Origin: Hyphomicrobiales bacterium
GTDB lineage: Bacteria > Pseudomonadota > Alphaproteobacteria > Rhizobiales > Ancalomicrobiaceae
Direction of reading: 5' to 3'
Length of the DNA stretch: 64,000 bases
Assembly (NCBI GenBank): GCA_021286855.1
Contig: JAJTBO010000010.1
Location: 1-64,000, forward strand
The position numbers were made by a program, and so were the translations under genes. The notes beneath the pieces were generated by a model, which saw only the letters and a list, made by a program, of their open reading frames with translations, made no database searches and was not told where the DNA came from. Shown here piece after piece: positions 7,666-17,503 of this stretch (its first letter is position 1; each line of letters starts with the position of its first letter).

Positions 7666-9387
7666 ATGAACCGTCGTGAATTCCTGCAGGTCCTCGCCAT
7701 GGCCTCGGCCTCCGGCATGGCCCTGCCGACCGAGATCGCGCGCGCCGAGGCCGCCGCCGAGGCGCTCTACGACGCGCCGGCCTTCGGCAACGTCTCGCTC
7801 CTCCACATCACCGACTGCCACGCGCAGCTGAAGCCGATCTGGTTCCGCGAACCCAACGTCAATCTCGGCGTCGGCGCCATGGCCGGCCACCCGCCGCACG
7901 TCGTCGGCGAAGCCTTCCTGAAGCAGTTCGGCGTCGCCCCCGGCGGCGCGCTCGCCCACGCCTTCACCTATCTCGACTTCGAGCGGGCGGCGAAGGTCTA
8001 CGGCCGCGTCGGCGGCTTCGCCCATCTCGCCACCCTGGTGAAGCGCCTGCGCGCCACCCGGCCCGGCGCCCTCCTCCTCGACGGCGGCGACACCTGGCAG
8101 GGCTCCGGCCTCGCCCTGTGGACTCGAGGCCAGGACATGGTGGAGGCGGCGAAGCTGCTCGGCGTCGACGTCATGACGCTGCACTGGGAATGCACCTACG
8201 GCCAGGACCGGGTGAAGGAGGTGGCCGAGACCGACTTCGCCGGCCGGATCGACATCGTCGCGCAGAACATCAAGACCGCCGACTTCGGCGATGCGGTGTT
8301 CGAACCCTTCGTGATGCGCGAGGTGAACGGGGTGAAGGTGGCCGTCGTCGGCCAGGCCTTCCCCTACACGCCGATCGCCAACCCGCGCTGGATGGTCCCC
8401 GAGTGGACCTTCGGGATCCAGGAAGAAAACATGCAGGCGACCGTCGACGCCGCCCGGGCGAAGGGCGCGGCAGTGGTCGTGGTGCTCTCGCACAACGGCA
8501 TGGACGTCGATCTGAAGATGGCGTCGCGGATCCACGGCGTCGACGCCATCCTCGGCGGCCACACCCACGACGGCATGCCGAAGCCGGTGATCGTCGACGC
8601 CCCCGGCGGCAAGACGCTGGTCACCAACGCCGGCTCGAACGGCAAGTTCCTCGGCGTGCTCGACTTCGACGTGAAGGGCGGCCGCGTGCTCGACTTCCGC
8701 TACCGCCTGCTGCCGGTCTTCGCCAACCTCCTGGCGCCGGACGCCGAGATGGCGGCGCTGATCGCGAAGCTGCGCGCGCCGCACGACGCGAAGCTCGGCG
8801 AGGCCCTGGCGGTGAGCGAGGGCCTGCTCTATCGGCGCGGCAACTTCAACGGTTCGTTCGATCAGCTCATCCTCGACGCCCTGATCGCCGAGAAGAACGC
8901 CGAGATCGCCTTCTCCCCCGGTTTCCGGTGGGGCACCACGGTGCTGCCGGGCGAGGCGATCACCCTGGAAAATCTGCTCGATCAGACCGCCATCACCTAC
9001 CCCTGGACGACGCTGACGCCGATGACCGGCGAGCAGATCAAGGGGGTGCTGGAGGACGTCTGCGACAACCTCTTCAACCCCGATCCCTACTACCAGCAGG
9101 GCGGCGACATGGTTCGGGTCGGCGGCATGACCTGGAGCTGCGATCCGACCGCCCCGATGGGGGCGCGCATCGACGACATGCGCATCGCCGGCAAACCGAT
9201 CGAGGCGGGAAAGACCTATCGGGTCGCCGGATGGGCTCCGGTGTCGGAGGCGGCCCGCGACGCCGGCGGCGAGCCGATCTGGGACCTCGTCGCCCGGCAC
9301 ATGCGGGCGAAGAAGACCATCGCGCCGCCGAAGCTCGATCTGCCGACACTGAAGAACATCGACGGCAATCCCGGCATGGCGTCGTGA
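7666..9387 (+). CDS. soxB: Thiosulfohydrolase SoxB
   Basis: SoxB is the di-manganese hydrolase that releases sulfate from the SoxY-bound thiosulfonate. It belongs to the 5'-nucleotidase/metallophosphatase family. The protein is 573 residues with a twin-arginine leader (NRREFLQVLAMAS). Metallophosphatase motifs are visible: HITDCHAQ, DGGDTWQGSG, LSHNGMDVD and GGHTHDGMP. The C-terminal 5'-nucleotidase domain follows from about residue 350. The ATG at 7666 is chosen because the Arg-Arg leader starts there and GGAGCGAGG is well placed upstream. It is the fifth gene of the soxYZAXB run. Confidence 0.96.
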   Translation: MNRREFLQVLAMASASGMALPTEIARAEAAAEALYDAPAFGNVSLLHITDCHAQLKPIWFREPNVNLGVGAMAGHPPHVVGEAFLKQFGVAPGGALAHAFTYLDFERAAKVYGRVGGFAHLATLVKRLRATRPGALLLDGGDTWQGSGLALWTRGQDMVEAAKLLGVDVMTLHWECTYGQDRVKEVAETDFAGRIDIVAQNIKTADFGDAVFEPFVMREVNGVKVAVVGQAFPYTPIANPRWMVPEWTFGIQEENMQATVDAARAKGAAVVVVLSHNGMDVDLKMASRIHGVDAILGGHTHDGMPKPVIVDAPGGKTLVTNAGSNGKFLGVLDFDVKGGRVLDFRYRLLPVFANLLAPDAEMAALIAKLRAPHDAKLGEALAVSEGLLYRRGNFNGSFDQLILDALIAEKNAEIAFSPGFRWGTTVLPGEAITLENLLDQTAITYPWTTLTPMTGEQIKGVLEDVCDNLFNPDPYYQQGGDMVRVGGMTWSCDPTAPMGARIDDMRIAGKPIEAGKTYRVAGWAPVSEAARDAGGEPIWDLVARHMRAKKTIAPPKLDLPTLKNIDGNPGMAS

Positions 9388-9418
9388 CGCCGCCCGCTCG
9401 ATCTCAGGAGGAACCTCC

Positions 9419-9859
9419 ATGCCCGCATCATGGACATCGCTGCGCGCGACGCTCATCGCCGCCTTCGCGCTTCTTCTCGCCTTCGCCGCGCCGGCGCTGG
9501 CCGGCGACAAGGTCGTCTATCACATCGACGACGCGGCGGTTCAGGCCCTGAAGGCCCTGCGCAACATCCGCAACCACCTCGACGTCGCGCCCGACACCAA
9601 GATCGTCGTCGTCGCCCATGCCGACGGCGTCGACTTCCTCTTCGACGGCGCCAAGGAGGCGAAGAGCGGCACGGAATACGCCCCGCTCATCTCCGGACTG
9701 AAGGCCGCCGGCGTCGCCTTCGAGGTCTGCGAGATCACCATGAAGCGGCGCAAGCTCGAGAAGGACCGCTTCGTCCTCGACGCCGACTTCACGCCTTCCG
9801 GCGTCGTCCGCATCATGCGCCTGCAGGCGCAGGAGCACTACGCCTACATCAAGCCCTGA
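9419..9859 (+). CDS. Exported DsrE-family sulfur-relay-like protein
   Basis: The 146-residue protein has a clear Sec signal peptide (cleavage near APALAG), followed by a DsrE/YchN-like alpha-beta domain (residues about 30-145) with the segment VVVAHADGVDFL. One cysteine (FEVCEI, about residue 101) sits near the position where sulfur-relay DsrE proteins hold their active thiol. Members of this family often sit in Sox loci. The location between soxB and a YeeE/YedE transporter, 31 nt after soxB, suggests a periplasmic sulfur-binding protein acting with the Sox system. The exact role is not established. Confidence 0.8.
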   Translation: MPASWTSLRATLIAAFALLLAFAAPALAGDKVVYHIDDAAVQALKALRNIRNHLDVAPDTKIVVVAHADGVDFLFDGAKEAKSGTEYAPLISGLKAAGVAFEVCEITMKRRKLEKDRFVLDADFTPSGVVRIMRLQAQEHYAYIKP

Positions 9860-9883
9860 CCGATCGCGCCGGAGGCTCGACCC

Positions 9884-10957
9884 GTGCTGGATGCCCTCAT
9901 CGAACGTCTCGGCGATCAATGGGTCCTCGCCCTCGGCGGGGCGGCGATCGGCATCCTGTTCGGCGCGTTCGCCCAGCGCTCCCGCTTCTGCCTGCGCTCG
10001 GCCACGCTCGAGGCGGGGCACGGCTTCCTCGGGCCGCGCATGGCGATCTGGCTCTTCGCCTTCGCCACCGCCCTGATCGCCACGCAGGCGCTCGTCATCT
10101 TCGGTCTCTTCGACACCGGTCAGGTGCGTCAGCTCAACAACACCGGTTCGCTCTCCGGCGCGGTGGTCGGCGGGACGATGTTCGGCTGCGGCATGGCGCT
10201 GACGCGGGCCTGCGGCGGCCGCATGCTGGTGCTGTCGGCGACGGGCAATCTCCGGGCTCTGCTCTCCGGCCTCGTCTTCGCGGTGATCGCCCAGGCCTCG
10301 CGCGACGGCGCGCTGTCGCCGCTGCGCGCCTGGCTCAACGGCCTGTGGACCATCGACGGCAATTCGCGCGATCTCCTCGGCCTCTTCCACATGGGCCACG
10401 TCGGCGGCGCGCTGTTCGGCGGCGTCTGGCTCATCGCCGGGATCGTCGTGGCGGCGCGCGCCCGCGTCACGCTCTGGGCCGCTGTGGGAGCGATGGGGGT
10501 GGGGCTGACGGTGGCGTTGGCGTGGTGGTTCAACTTCGCCATGGCGGCCACCTCCTTCGAGATGGTGCCGGTGCACGCCCTGTCCTTCACCTCGCCCTCG
10601 GCCGACACGCTGATGTACGTGCTGGCGCCGCCGGGCGGAGCCCTCTCCTTCGATCTCGGGCTGATCCCGGGCGTCGTGCTCGGCGCGTTTCTCGCCGGCG
10701 CGCTCGGCGGCGACCTGAAGCTCGAGGGGTTCCGGAGCGGCGCGGGCATGCGGCGCTACATCCTCGGCGGGTGCCTGATGGGCTTCGGCGGCGTGGCGGC
10801 GGGCGGCTGCGCCGTCGGCGCGGGCGTCTCCGGCGCTTCCGTCTTCGCGCTGACCGCCTGGATCGTCCTGTGGTCGATGTGGATCGGCGCGGTCCTCACC
10901 GATCGCCTCGTCGATCGCGGCGACGCCGGCCGGGAGCTCGCCCATGCGGTTTCATGA
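9884..10957 (+). CDS. YeeE/YedE (SoxT-like) thiosulfate/sulfur transporter, copy 1
   Basis: The 357-residue integral membrane protein has about nine to ten hydrophobic segments and belongs to the YeeE/YedE family (TsuA thiosulfate importers and SoxT proteins of Sox loci). The family cysteine motifs are seen: SRFCLRS near residue 32, MFGCGMALTRACGG in the middle, and MGFGGVAAGGCAVG near the C terminus; such cysteines relay thiosulfate in TsuA. The start is GTG at 9884 with GGAGG upstream. It sits between the DsrE-like gene and a SoxH-like hydrolase. A second paralogue lies at 12104. Substrate (thiosulfate or a sulfane) is inferred. Confidence 0.85.
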   Translation: MLDALIERLGDQWVLALGGAAIGILFGAFAQRSRFCLRSATLEAGHGFLGPRMAIWLFAFATALIATQALVIFGLFDTGQVRQLNNTGSLSGAVVGGTMFGCGMALTRACGGRMLVLSATGNLRALLSGLVFAVIAQASRDGALSPLRAWLNGLWTIDGNSRDLLGLFHMGHVGGALFGGVWLIAGIVVAARARVTLWAAVGAMGVGLTVALAWWFNFAMAATSFEMVPVHALSFTSPSADTLMYVLAPPGGALSFDLGLIPGVVLGAFLAGALGGDLKLEGFRSGAGMRRYILGGCLMGFGGVAAGGCAVGAGVSGASVFALTAWIVLWSMWIGAVLTDRLVDRGDAGRELAHAVS

Positions 10958-10994
10958 GATCGCCCCATCCCCTCGCGGAGGAGAGACATCGGCC

Positions 10995-12014
10995 ATGACG
11001 ACGACGCGACGCCTCGTCCTCGCCGGCGGGTTCTCCGCCGCCCTCGGCCTGACGGCCGGCCGCGATCTGCTGTCCGGGGTCGCCGAGGCGGCGGGCGATC
11101 TGGCGGCCCATGTCCTCGGACCGCCGGTGGCCGACCGACCGATCGAGCGGATCTCGCCGCATGTCTTCCTGATCCGCGCGCCCGACGGTTTTCCGACGCG
11201 CGAGAACCAGGGGATGATGTCGAACATCACCTTCGTCGTCGGCGACAGCGGCGTCGTGGTGGTCGACAGCGGCGCGTCGCTGCAGATCGCGCGGATGGCC
11301 GTCGGTCGGCTGAAGGACATGACCGCGAAGCCCGTCGTCGGCATCGTCAACACCCACTATCACGGCGATCATTGGCTCGGGAACCACGGCTTCGTCGAGG
11401 CCTGGGGCGAAGATCTGCCGCGCTGGTCGCATCGCGACACGCGTATCGCCATCGAAGGGGAGACCGGCTCCTTCTGGCGCGATTCGATGGTCAAGTGGAC
11501 CTCCGGGGCGACCATGGGCACCCGCATCGTGGCCCCGAACCACGACGTCGGCCACGGTTTCGAGATCTCGCTCGGCGACGTCACCCTGCGCCTGCATCAC
11601 TACGGCCGCGCCCACACGCCCTGCGATCTCTGCGTCGAGGTGGTCGAGGACGGCGTCACCTGCGTCGGCGACGTGCTGATGGATCATCGCATCGCGAACC
11701 TCGACGACGGGTCCTACAAGGGGACCTTCGACACGCTCGACCACCTCCAGGCCGCGACGAAGACGACCGTCTGGCTGCCCGCCCACGGCGCGCCCGGCGC
11801 GGCGGTTCTCGCGTGGCAACGCGACCTCTTCGAAGGGATCTGGGAGAGCTGCGTGAGGGCGGTCGAACGGGGCGTCCCGCTCGACGGCGCTCTCGCCTTC
11901 GCCCTGAAGGACCCCCGCGTCGCCTCGCAGGCGGCGACGACCGCGGGCTGGGACAGGAACATCGGCAAATACGTCTCGATCGCCTACCTCGAAGCCGAGC
12001 AGGCGCAGTTCTGA
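10995..12014 (+). CDS. SoxH-like exported metallo-beta-lactamase-fold hydrolase
   Basis: The 339-residue protein has a twin-arginine-like leader (TTTRRLVLAGG) and a metallo-beta-lactamase domain. The metal motif HYHGDHW (in NTHYHGDHWLGNHG) and later ligands (GRAHTPCDL, VGDVLMDH and a C-terminal LPAHG) are present. Such proteins occur in Sox clusters (SoxH) and in quinoprotein relay systems; their substrate is unsettled. ATG 10995 is preferred to the in-frame ATG at 10944, which would run into the upstream transporter gene and bury the leader. It lies between two YeeE/YedE genes on the same strand. A thiol or persulfide substrate is inference. Confidence 0.82.
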   Translation: MTTTRRLVLAGGFSAALGLTAGRDLLSGVAEAAGDLAAHVLGPPVADRPIERISPHVFLIRAPDGFPTRENQGMMSNITFVVGDSGVVVVDSGASLQIARMAVGRLKDMTAKPVVGIVNTHYHGDHWLGNHGFVEAWGEDLPRWSHRDTRIAIEGETGSFWRDSMVKWTSGATMGTRIVAPNHDVGHGFEISLGDVTLRLHHYGRAHTPCDLCVEVVEDGVTCVGDVLMDHRIANLDDGSYKGTFDTLDHLQAATKTTVWLPAHGAPGAAVLAWQRDLFEGIWESCVRAVERGVPLDGALAFALKDPRVASQAATTAGWDRNIGKYVSIAYLEAEQAQF

Positions 12015-12103
12015 GGCTGCGGCGGCGACGTCGGGGGACGGCTCGACGAAGGTGAGAAACGACGGCGCGGGACCATTCGACGACGCCGCGAGGAGAGGAC
12101 GAC

Positions 12104-13192
12104 ATGGAAGGGCTTCACGATCTCTTGTCCGCCGACGCCGCGACGTCGATCGCCATCGGCGGCCTCGTCATCGGCATTCTCTTCGGGGCGATCGTCCAGA
12201 AGACCAACTACTGCACCATGGGATCGCTCTCCGATCTCCTGAACTTCGGCGACGCCCGCCGCCTGCGCGCCTGGGTCTTCTCCTCCGCCGTGGCGATCGC
12301 CGCGACGCAGGCGCTGCGCCTCTACGGCGGGCTCGACCTCTCCAAGGCGATCTATCTCACCACCACGTTCGACTGGCTCGGCGCCGTCGTCGGCGGACTG
12401 GTCTTCGGCTTCGGCATGGTCTTCGCGGGCGGGTGCGGCAGTCGCAATCTGGTGCGCGCCGGGACTGGCGACCTGCGCTCGCTCGTCGTGGTGATCGTCA
12501 TCGGCCTCACCGCCTACGCCACCATCGGCGGCGTCCTCGGCCCGGCCCGCGCCGCGCTGGCGAACGCCACCTCGATCGATCTGGCGAGCGCCCACATGGC
12601 CGATCAGAGCGTCGGCGCGTTCCTCGCCCGCTTCTCTTCGCTCGATCCGGGGACGGCCGAGAAGATCGCGGCGGCGGCGATCGTCCTGGCGATGTCCGGC
12701 TGGGCGCTCGCCGATCGCGGCTTCGTCGCCTCGCCGAACCACATCCTCGGCGCGATCGGCGTCGGCGCCTGCGTCGCCGCCGGTTGGGCGCTGACCGCCC
12801 TCGCCTACGACGAGATGGCCTCGTCCGCCGCCGTCCCGACCTCGCTCACCTTCGTCCGGCCCTCCGGCGACGCGCTCGACTGGATCGAGCGCTACACCGC
12901 CGGTCCGATCCCCAATTTCGGCGTCGCGAGCCTGTTCGGCACCATGATCGGCGCGTTCCTGGCGGCGGCGGCGACCGGCAAGCTGAAGCTCTCGACCTTC
13001 TTCGACGTCCAGGACATGCAACGCAATCTGTTCGGCGCGGTCCTGATGGGGATCGGCGGCGTCATGGCGCTCGGCTGCACCGTCGGTCAGGCCCTGACCG
13101 GCGCCGCCACGCTCGCGGTCGGCTCCTTCCTCACCTTCGCCGGCCTGATCGTCGGCGGCATCCTCGGCATGAAGACGCTGGAGAACCTCTGA
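12104..13192 (+). CDS. YeeE/YedE (SoxT-like) thiosulfate/sulfur transporter, copy 2
   Basis: The 362-residue membrane protein of the YeeE/YedE family is a paralogue of the 9884-10957 product. Conserved cysteine motifs are KTNYCTMGS near the N terminus, VFAGGCGSRNLVRAG in the middle, and MALGCTVGQ near the C terminus. It has about nine to ten hydrophobic helices. A good ribosome site (AGGAGAGG) precedes the ATG. The motif residues differ from those of copy 1, so the two may carry different sulfur species or form a pair. It is the last gene of the plus-strand sulfur island and ends 8 nt from the oppositely oriented IlvD/Edd dehydratase. Confidence 0.85.
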   Translation: MEGLHDLLSADAATSIAIGGLVIGILFGAIVQKTNYCTMGSLSDLLNFGDARRLRAWVFSSAVAIAATQALRLYGGLDLSKAIYLTTTFDWLGAVVGGLVFGFGMVFAGGCGSRNLVRAGTGDLRSLVVVIVIGLTAYATIGGVLGPARAALANATSIDLASAHMADQSVGAFLARFSSLDPGTAEKIAAAAIVLAMSGWALADRGFVASPNHILGAIGVGACVAAGWALTALAYDEMASSAAVPTSLTFVRPSGDALDWIERYTAGPIPNFGVASLFGTMIGAFLAAAATGKLKLSTFFDVQDMQRNLFGAVLMGIGGVMALGCTVGQALTGAATLAVGSFLTFAGLIVGGILGMKTLENL

Positions 13193-13200
13193 GCGAGCGC

Positions 13201-15381
13201 TCAGGAATCCCAGGGAAGAACGGCGCGGCGATCGACGGAGAGAGGGACGACGCCCTTCTCGGCGTCGGTCGTCTCGTCGATCCAGGAACAGGCGGCGACC
13301 TGCCGCTTGCGCCGCTCCATCCGCGCCTGCCGTTCGGCGAGAAGCGCCGCACGCTCGGCGAAGGGCGGTTCGGCCGTGGGCTCCAGCCGGCCGGCGAGGA
13401 AGGCGGCGCGGTCGAGCAGGTCGATGCGGCGCGTCCCGAGCCGGACCCACAGGAGGTCGCCGGTGACGAGCGCGCCGATGCCGCCGCCCTCGTAGGCCTC
13501 CGGCGTCACGTGGCCGATGCAGGCGCCCTTGGTGACGCCGGAATAACGGCCGTCGGTCATCAGGAGCGAGGTGCGTTCGAGAACGCCCTGGTGGCGCAGA
13601 TAGGCCGAGGGCGCGAACATCTCCGGCATGCCGAAGGCCTTGGGGCCCTGTCCGGCGATGACGAAGGCGAAGGCCAGCGTGCCCTTGACCACCATCTCGG
13701 CCAGCCCGTCGCCGACGTCGCCGCCGTTGACGGCGCGCAGGCGGTCGGTCAAGGCCGGCGGCAGATCCATCGTCCGGCAGAGCGTCTCGACCAGATCGGT
13801 CGACTGGAGCTCGCGGTTGCAGTCGGTCTCGTTCTCGTAGTGACGCACCAGGAAGACCCGGCCGTCGAAGCGGTGGTGCTGCTCGGTCGACATGCCGGCG
13901 ACCTTGAGCGTGCAGGAGGAGAAGAAGTTGCCGGCGAGCACGTCGGTGCCGGAGATGGCGCGGATCGGCGTCGTCCGGATGACCGAGCGCTCCTGCGGCA
14001 GATCGGGCGAGACCGCCACGGCGAGCGCGGCGATGCGCTGCCCCCAGGTCTTGCCGATCACCGTCGGCGCGTCGAGATCCATCGGCACGCCGAGGTCGGC
14101 GAGCACCTTGACGATGCTGTCGAGGCCGGCGTTCTGCCCGGCCTTGGCCTGACAGGCGAGCGTGAAGGTGTCGCGTCCTTCGGTCAGCGAGTGTGCGAAG
14201 ATGTCCGGCACCGGATGGGCGTCGCGCACCCGCGCGTAGTCGAACAGGGTGACGTCGAAGCCGGCGTGGCGCATCACCGCCGGCATGTGCAGCATCAGGT
14301 TCGACGACGAGCCGGTCGCGCCGTGGACGCGGATGGCGTTGGCGTAATTGGCCTTCAGGATCTCGCAGACGGCGTATTCCGGCTTGTTGATCATCCGGAA
14401 CAGCGTGTCGACGCTCGCCTCGACGATCGAGAGCTCCGGTTCGGCGATCAGGAGCTCCGCGCCGCGCGGCACGAAGCCGAGCGCCGAGACCAGCGTGCGC
14501 GAGGAGTTGCCGGTGCCGTTGAAGGCGCAGATGCCGCCCTTCTCGTCGCAGGTCGCCGCCGCGATCTCGTCGAGAAGGCGATCGGCTCGGCGCTGCTCGA
14601 CGAGGCCGCGGCCGACGGCGCGATTGAGCTGGCCGAGGAAGGCCTCGCCGGACGAACACTGCAGGATGTAGCGGCAGTTCTCCTCGATGTCGGCGGCGAG
14701 CTGGGGATCGCCGGCGGCGACGGCCTTTTCCTGGATCTCGGCGAGCGCGCGCCGCGTCGCCTTGGGGATGGTCCCGCCCTTCAACACGTGCGCCGGCACG
14801 AACACCGCCCAGACCGGCGCCGTGCCCCGCTCCGGCTCGCGCCGCGCCCGATCCGCCGCGGCGAGGCCGGAGAGGATGCCGGTCGGGGTCTTGTCGCAGC
14901 CCGACATGACGTAGGCGGCGTGGTAGCTGTGACCTTCGAAATTGATGTTCACCGCCATCGCGGTGTGATTGCGCGAGGCGAGCGAATAGCTCTGGCCGAT
15001 GTTCGACTGAGCGGTGCCGTCGCAGATCACCGGAATGCCGAAGGTGAAGGGCACGCCGCCGTTCTGCCAGACGCGGGCGGCGGCGCGCAGCGCATGCTCG
15101 TGATCGGCGAGATGGGCGGGGTGGTCGGGCGAGCCCTGGATGATGGCGATGCGCGGCCGGTTCGTCGCCAGCCGCTCGACGATCGTCGCCAGCGAGAAGT
15201 CGCCGAGCCCGGCGAAGTCGGCGTCGTCCTCGAGCAGCGCCTCGGCGCGGGCGAGCAGGGCCCGCACCGTGATCGGCTCGTTCGAGAGCCCCTGGATGCA
15301 GCTGCGATAGGGGTTGTAGGCCTCCTCGACGAAGAGGTCGGCGAACTCGGGATTGATCGTGTGATTGGCGAGATCGGGCAT
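13201..15381 (-). CDS. IlvD/Edd-family dehydratase, probable sugar-acid dehydratase
   Basis: The 726-residue protein belongs to the Fe-S-dependent IlvD/Edd dehydratases, which convert aldonic acids or dihydroxy-acids to 2-keto-3-deoxy products. Candidate cluster cysteines are Cys120 (VICDGTAQ), Cys162 (SGCDKTPTG) and Cys285 (GGICAFNGTGN). The C-terminal segment DGRYSGVTKGACIGHVTPEA is characteristic. It is longer than usual (about 570-660), mainly from an added stretch at about residues 175-280. It resembles the YjhG/YagF xylonate-type branch more than true IlvD. It ends a minus-strand operon behind an ABC sugar importer, with dgo genes nearby. The substrate is unknown; galactonate, xylonate, arabinonate and fuconate are all possible. 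Confidence 0.78.
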   Translation of the reverse strand: MPDLANHTINPEFADLFVEEAYNPYRSCIQGLSNEPITVRALLARAEALLEDDADFAGLGDFSLATIVERLATNRPRIAIIQGSPDHPAHLADHEHALRAAARVWQNGGVPFTFGIPVICDGTAQSNIGQSYSLASRNHTAMAVNINFEGHSYHAAYVMSGCDKTPTGILSGLAAADRARREPERGTAPVWAVFVPAHVLKGGTIPKATRRALAEIQEKAVAAGDPQLAADIEENCRYILQCSSGEAFLGQLNRAVGRGLVEQRRADRLLDEIAAATCDEKGGICAFNGTGNSSRTLVSALGFVPRGAELLIAEPELSIVEASVDTLFRMINKPEYAVCEILKANYANAIRVHGATGSSSNLMLHMPAVMRHAGFDVTLFDYARVRDAHPVPDIFAHSLTEGRDTFTLACQAKAGQNAGLDSIVKVLADLGVPMDLDAPTVIGKTWGQRIAALAVAVSPDLPQERSVIRTTPIRAISGTDVLAGNFFSSCTLKVAGMSTEQHHRFDGRVFLVRHYENETDCNRELQSTDLVETLCRTMDLPPALTDRLRAVNGGDVGDGLAEMVVKGTLAFAFVIAGQGPKAFGMPEMFAPSAYLRHQGVLERTSLLMTDGRYSGVTKGACIGHVTPEAYEGGGIGALVTGDLLWVRLGTRRIDLLDRAAFLAGRLEPTAEPPFAERAALLAERQARMERRKRQVAACSWIDETTDAEKGVVPLSVDRRAVLPWDS

Positions 15382-15514
15382 GGGGTCGGGCCTGTTCTCC
15401 GATCGACCCCACGAGAGGGTCGACGAACGAGGGGACGCGGGACGCGGCGGGTCGCCGGCGTCCTGCGGAGATCGATCGGCGTCACGGCTCGGCGGACCGC
15501 CGCGCGGGCCGACG

Positions 15515-16600
<1,086 letters not shown>

Positions 16601-16646
16601 GGATCGCTCGCTGTCGGTTGTCGTTGTTCGAGAAGGGCGGGGCCGA

Positions 16647-17462
16647 TCAGCCCTTGACCGCCCCCATGGTCAGGCCTTTGACGACGAATTTCTGGAAGAT
16701 CATCGTCAGCACGATCGCCGGCGCCATGATCGCCACCGCCGCCGCCATCACCCCGCCCCAGTCGACTTCGGCATAGGAGACGAAGTTGTAGACGGCGATC
16801 GGCAGCGTCTTGGTCTTCTCCATGCTCAGCACCTGCGAGAACATGAAGTTGTTCCAGGAGAAGATGAACGACAGCGTCACCGAAGTGATGATGCCTGGAC
16901 CGGACATCGGCAGGATGATCGCCCAGAAGGCGTATTGGCGCGTCGCCCCGTCGACCATCGCCGATTCCTCGAGCTCCACCGGGATGGAGTTGAAATAGGC
17001 GGACATGATCCACACGACGATCGGCAGCGCGATCAACATGTGGCTGAGCACCAGCGCCACATAGGTGTCCATCAGGTCGAGGCGCGAGAAGATGATGTAC
17101 CAGGGCATCAGGAAGGAGATGCCCGGCATCAGGCGCGCCAGCAGAATGAACAGGGCGAGCCGGCGCTGCGTGAAGCGCGAGATCGAATAGGCCGCCGGCA
17201 GGCCGAGCACCAGCGACAGGCCGACCGCGAGCCCGCCGACGACGGTCGAGTTGATGAAGTACTTCAGGAAGTCCTGCTCGCCGAACACCTTCTCGTAGTT
17301 CTGCAGCGTCGGCGTGAACAGGAGCTTCGGCGGCCAGGCGATGATGTCCGTCTGCGTCTTGAACGAAGACGACAGCATCCACAGGAACGGGAACAGCACC
17401 ATCAGCGATATGAAGATCACGACGAGATAGAACAGGATCTCGTGAACGACGTTCTTCTTCAT
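16647..17462 (-). CDS. Carbohydrate ABC transporter permease (MalG type)
   Basis: The 271-residue protein has six predicted membrane helices and the EAA loop [18 protein letters not shown], which docks on the ATPase. The N terminus [15 protein letters not shown] and the segment [13 protein letters not shown] are typical of the second CUT1 permease. The ATG at 17462 is chosen because it starts at this membrane anchor. It is 41 nt downstream of the MalF-type permease gene. The partner proteins are encoded at 15515-16600, 17504-18382 and 18491-19750. The substrate is probably a sugar acid or its parent sugar. Confidence 0.9.
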   Translation of the reverse strand: MKKNVVHEILFYLVVIFISLMVLFPFLWMLSSSFKTQTDIIAWPPKLLFTPTLQNYEKVFGEQDFLKYFINSTVVGGLAVGLSLVLGLPAAYSISRFTQRRLALFILLARLMPGISFLMPWYIIFSRLDLMDTYVALVLSHMLIALPIVVWIMSAYFNSIPVELEESAMVDGATRQYAFWAIILPMSGPGIITSVTLSFIFSWNNFMFSQVLSMEKTKTLPIAVYNFVSYAEVDWGGVMAAAVAIMAPAIVLTMIFQKFVVKGLTMGAVKG

Positions 17463-17503
17463 CGCAGTTCCCCTCCCCGCTGACGACGCCTGGATCGTGG
17501 GCC

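Noticed and set aside
6952-9510. An 852-codon minus-strand open frame opposite soxX and soxB
   Set aside because: It is a shadow of soxX, soxB and their flanks, with low-complexity composition.
13201-15381. True dihydroxy-acid dehydratase for branched-chain amino acids (ilvD)
   Set aside because: The length, N terminus and cysteine contexts differ, and it lies in a sugar-acid uptake operon.
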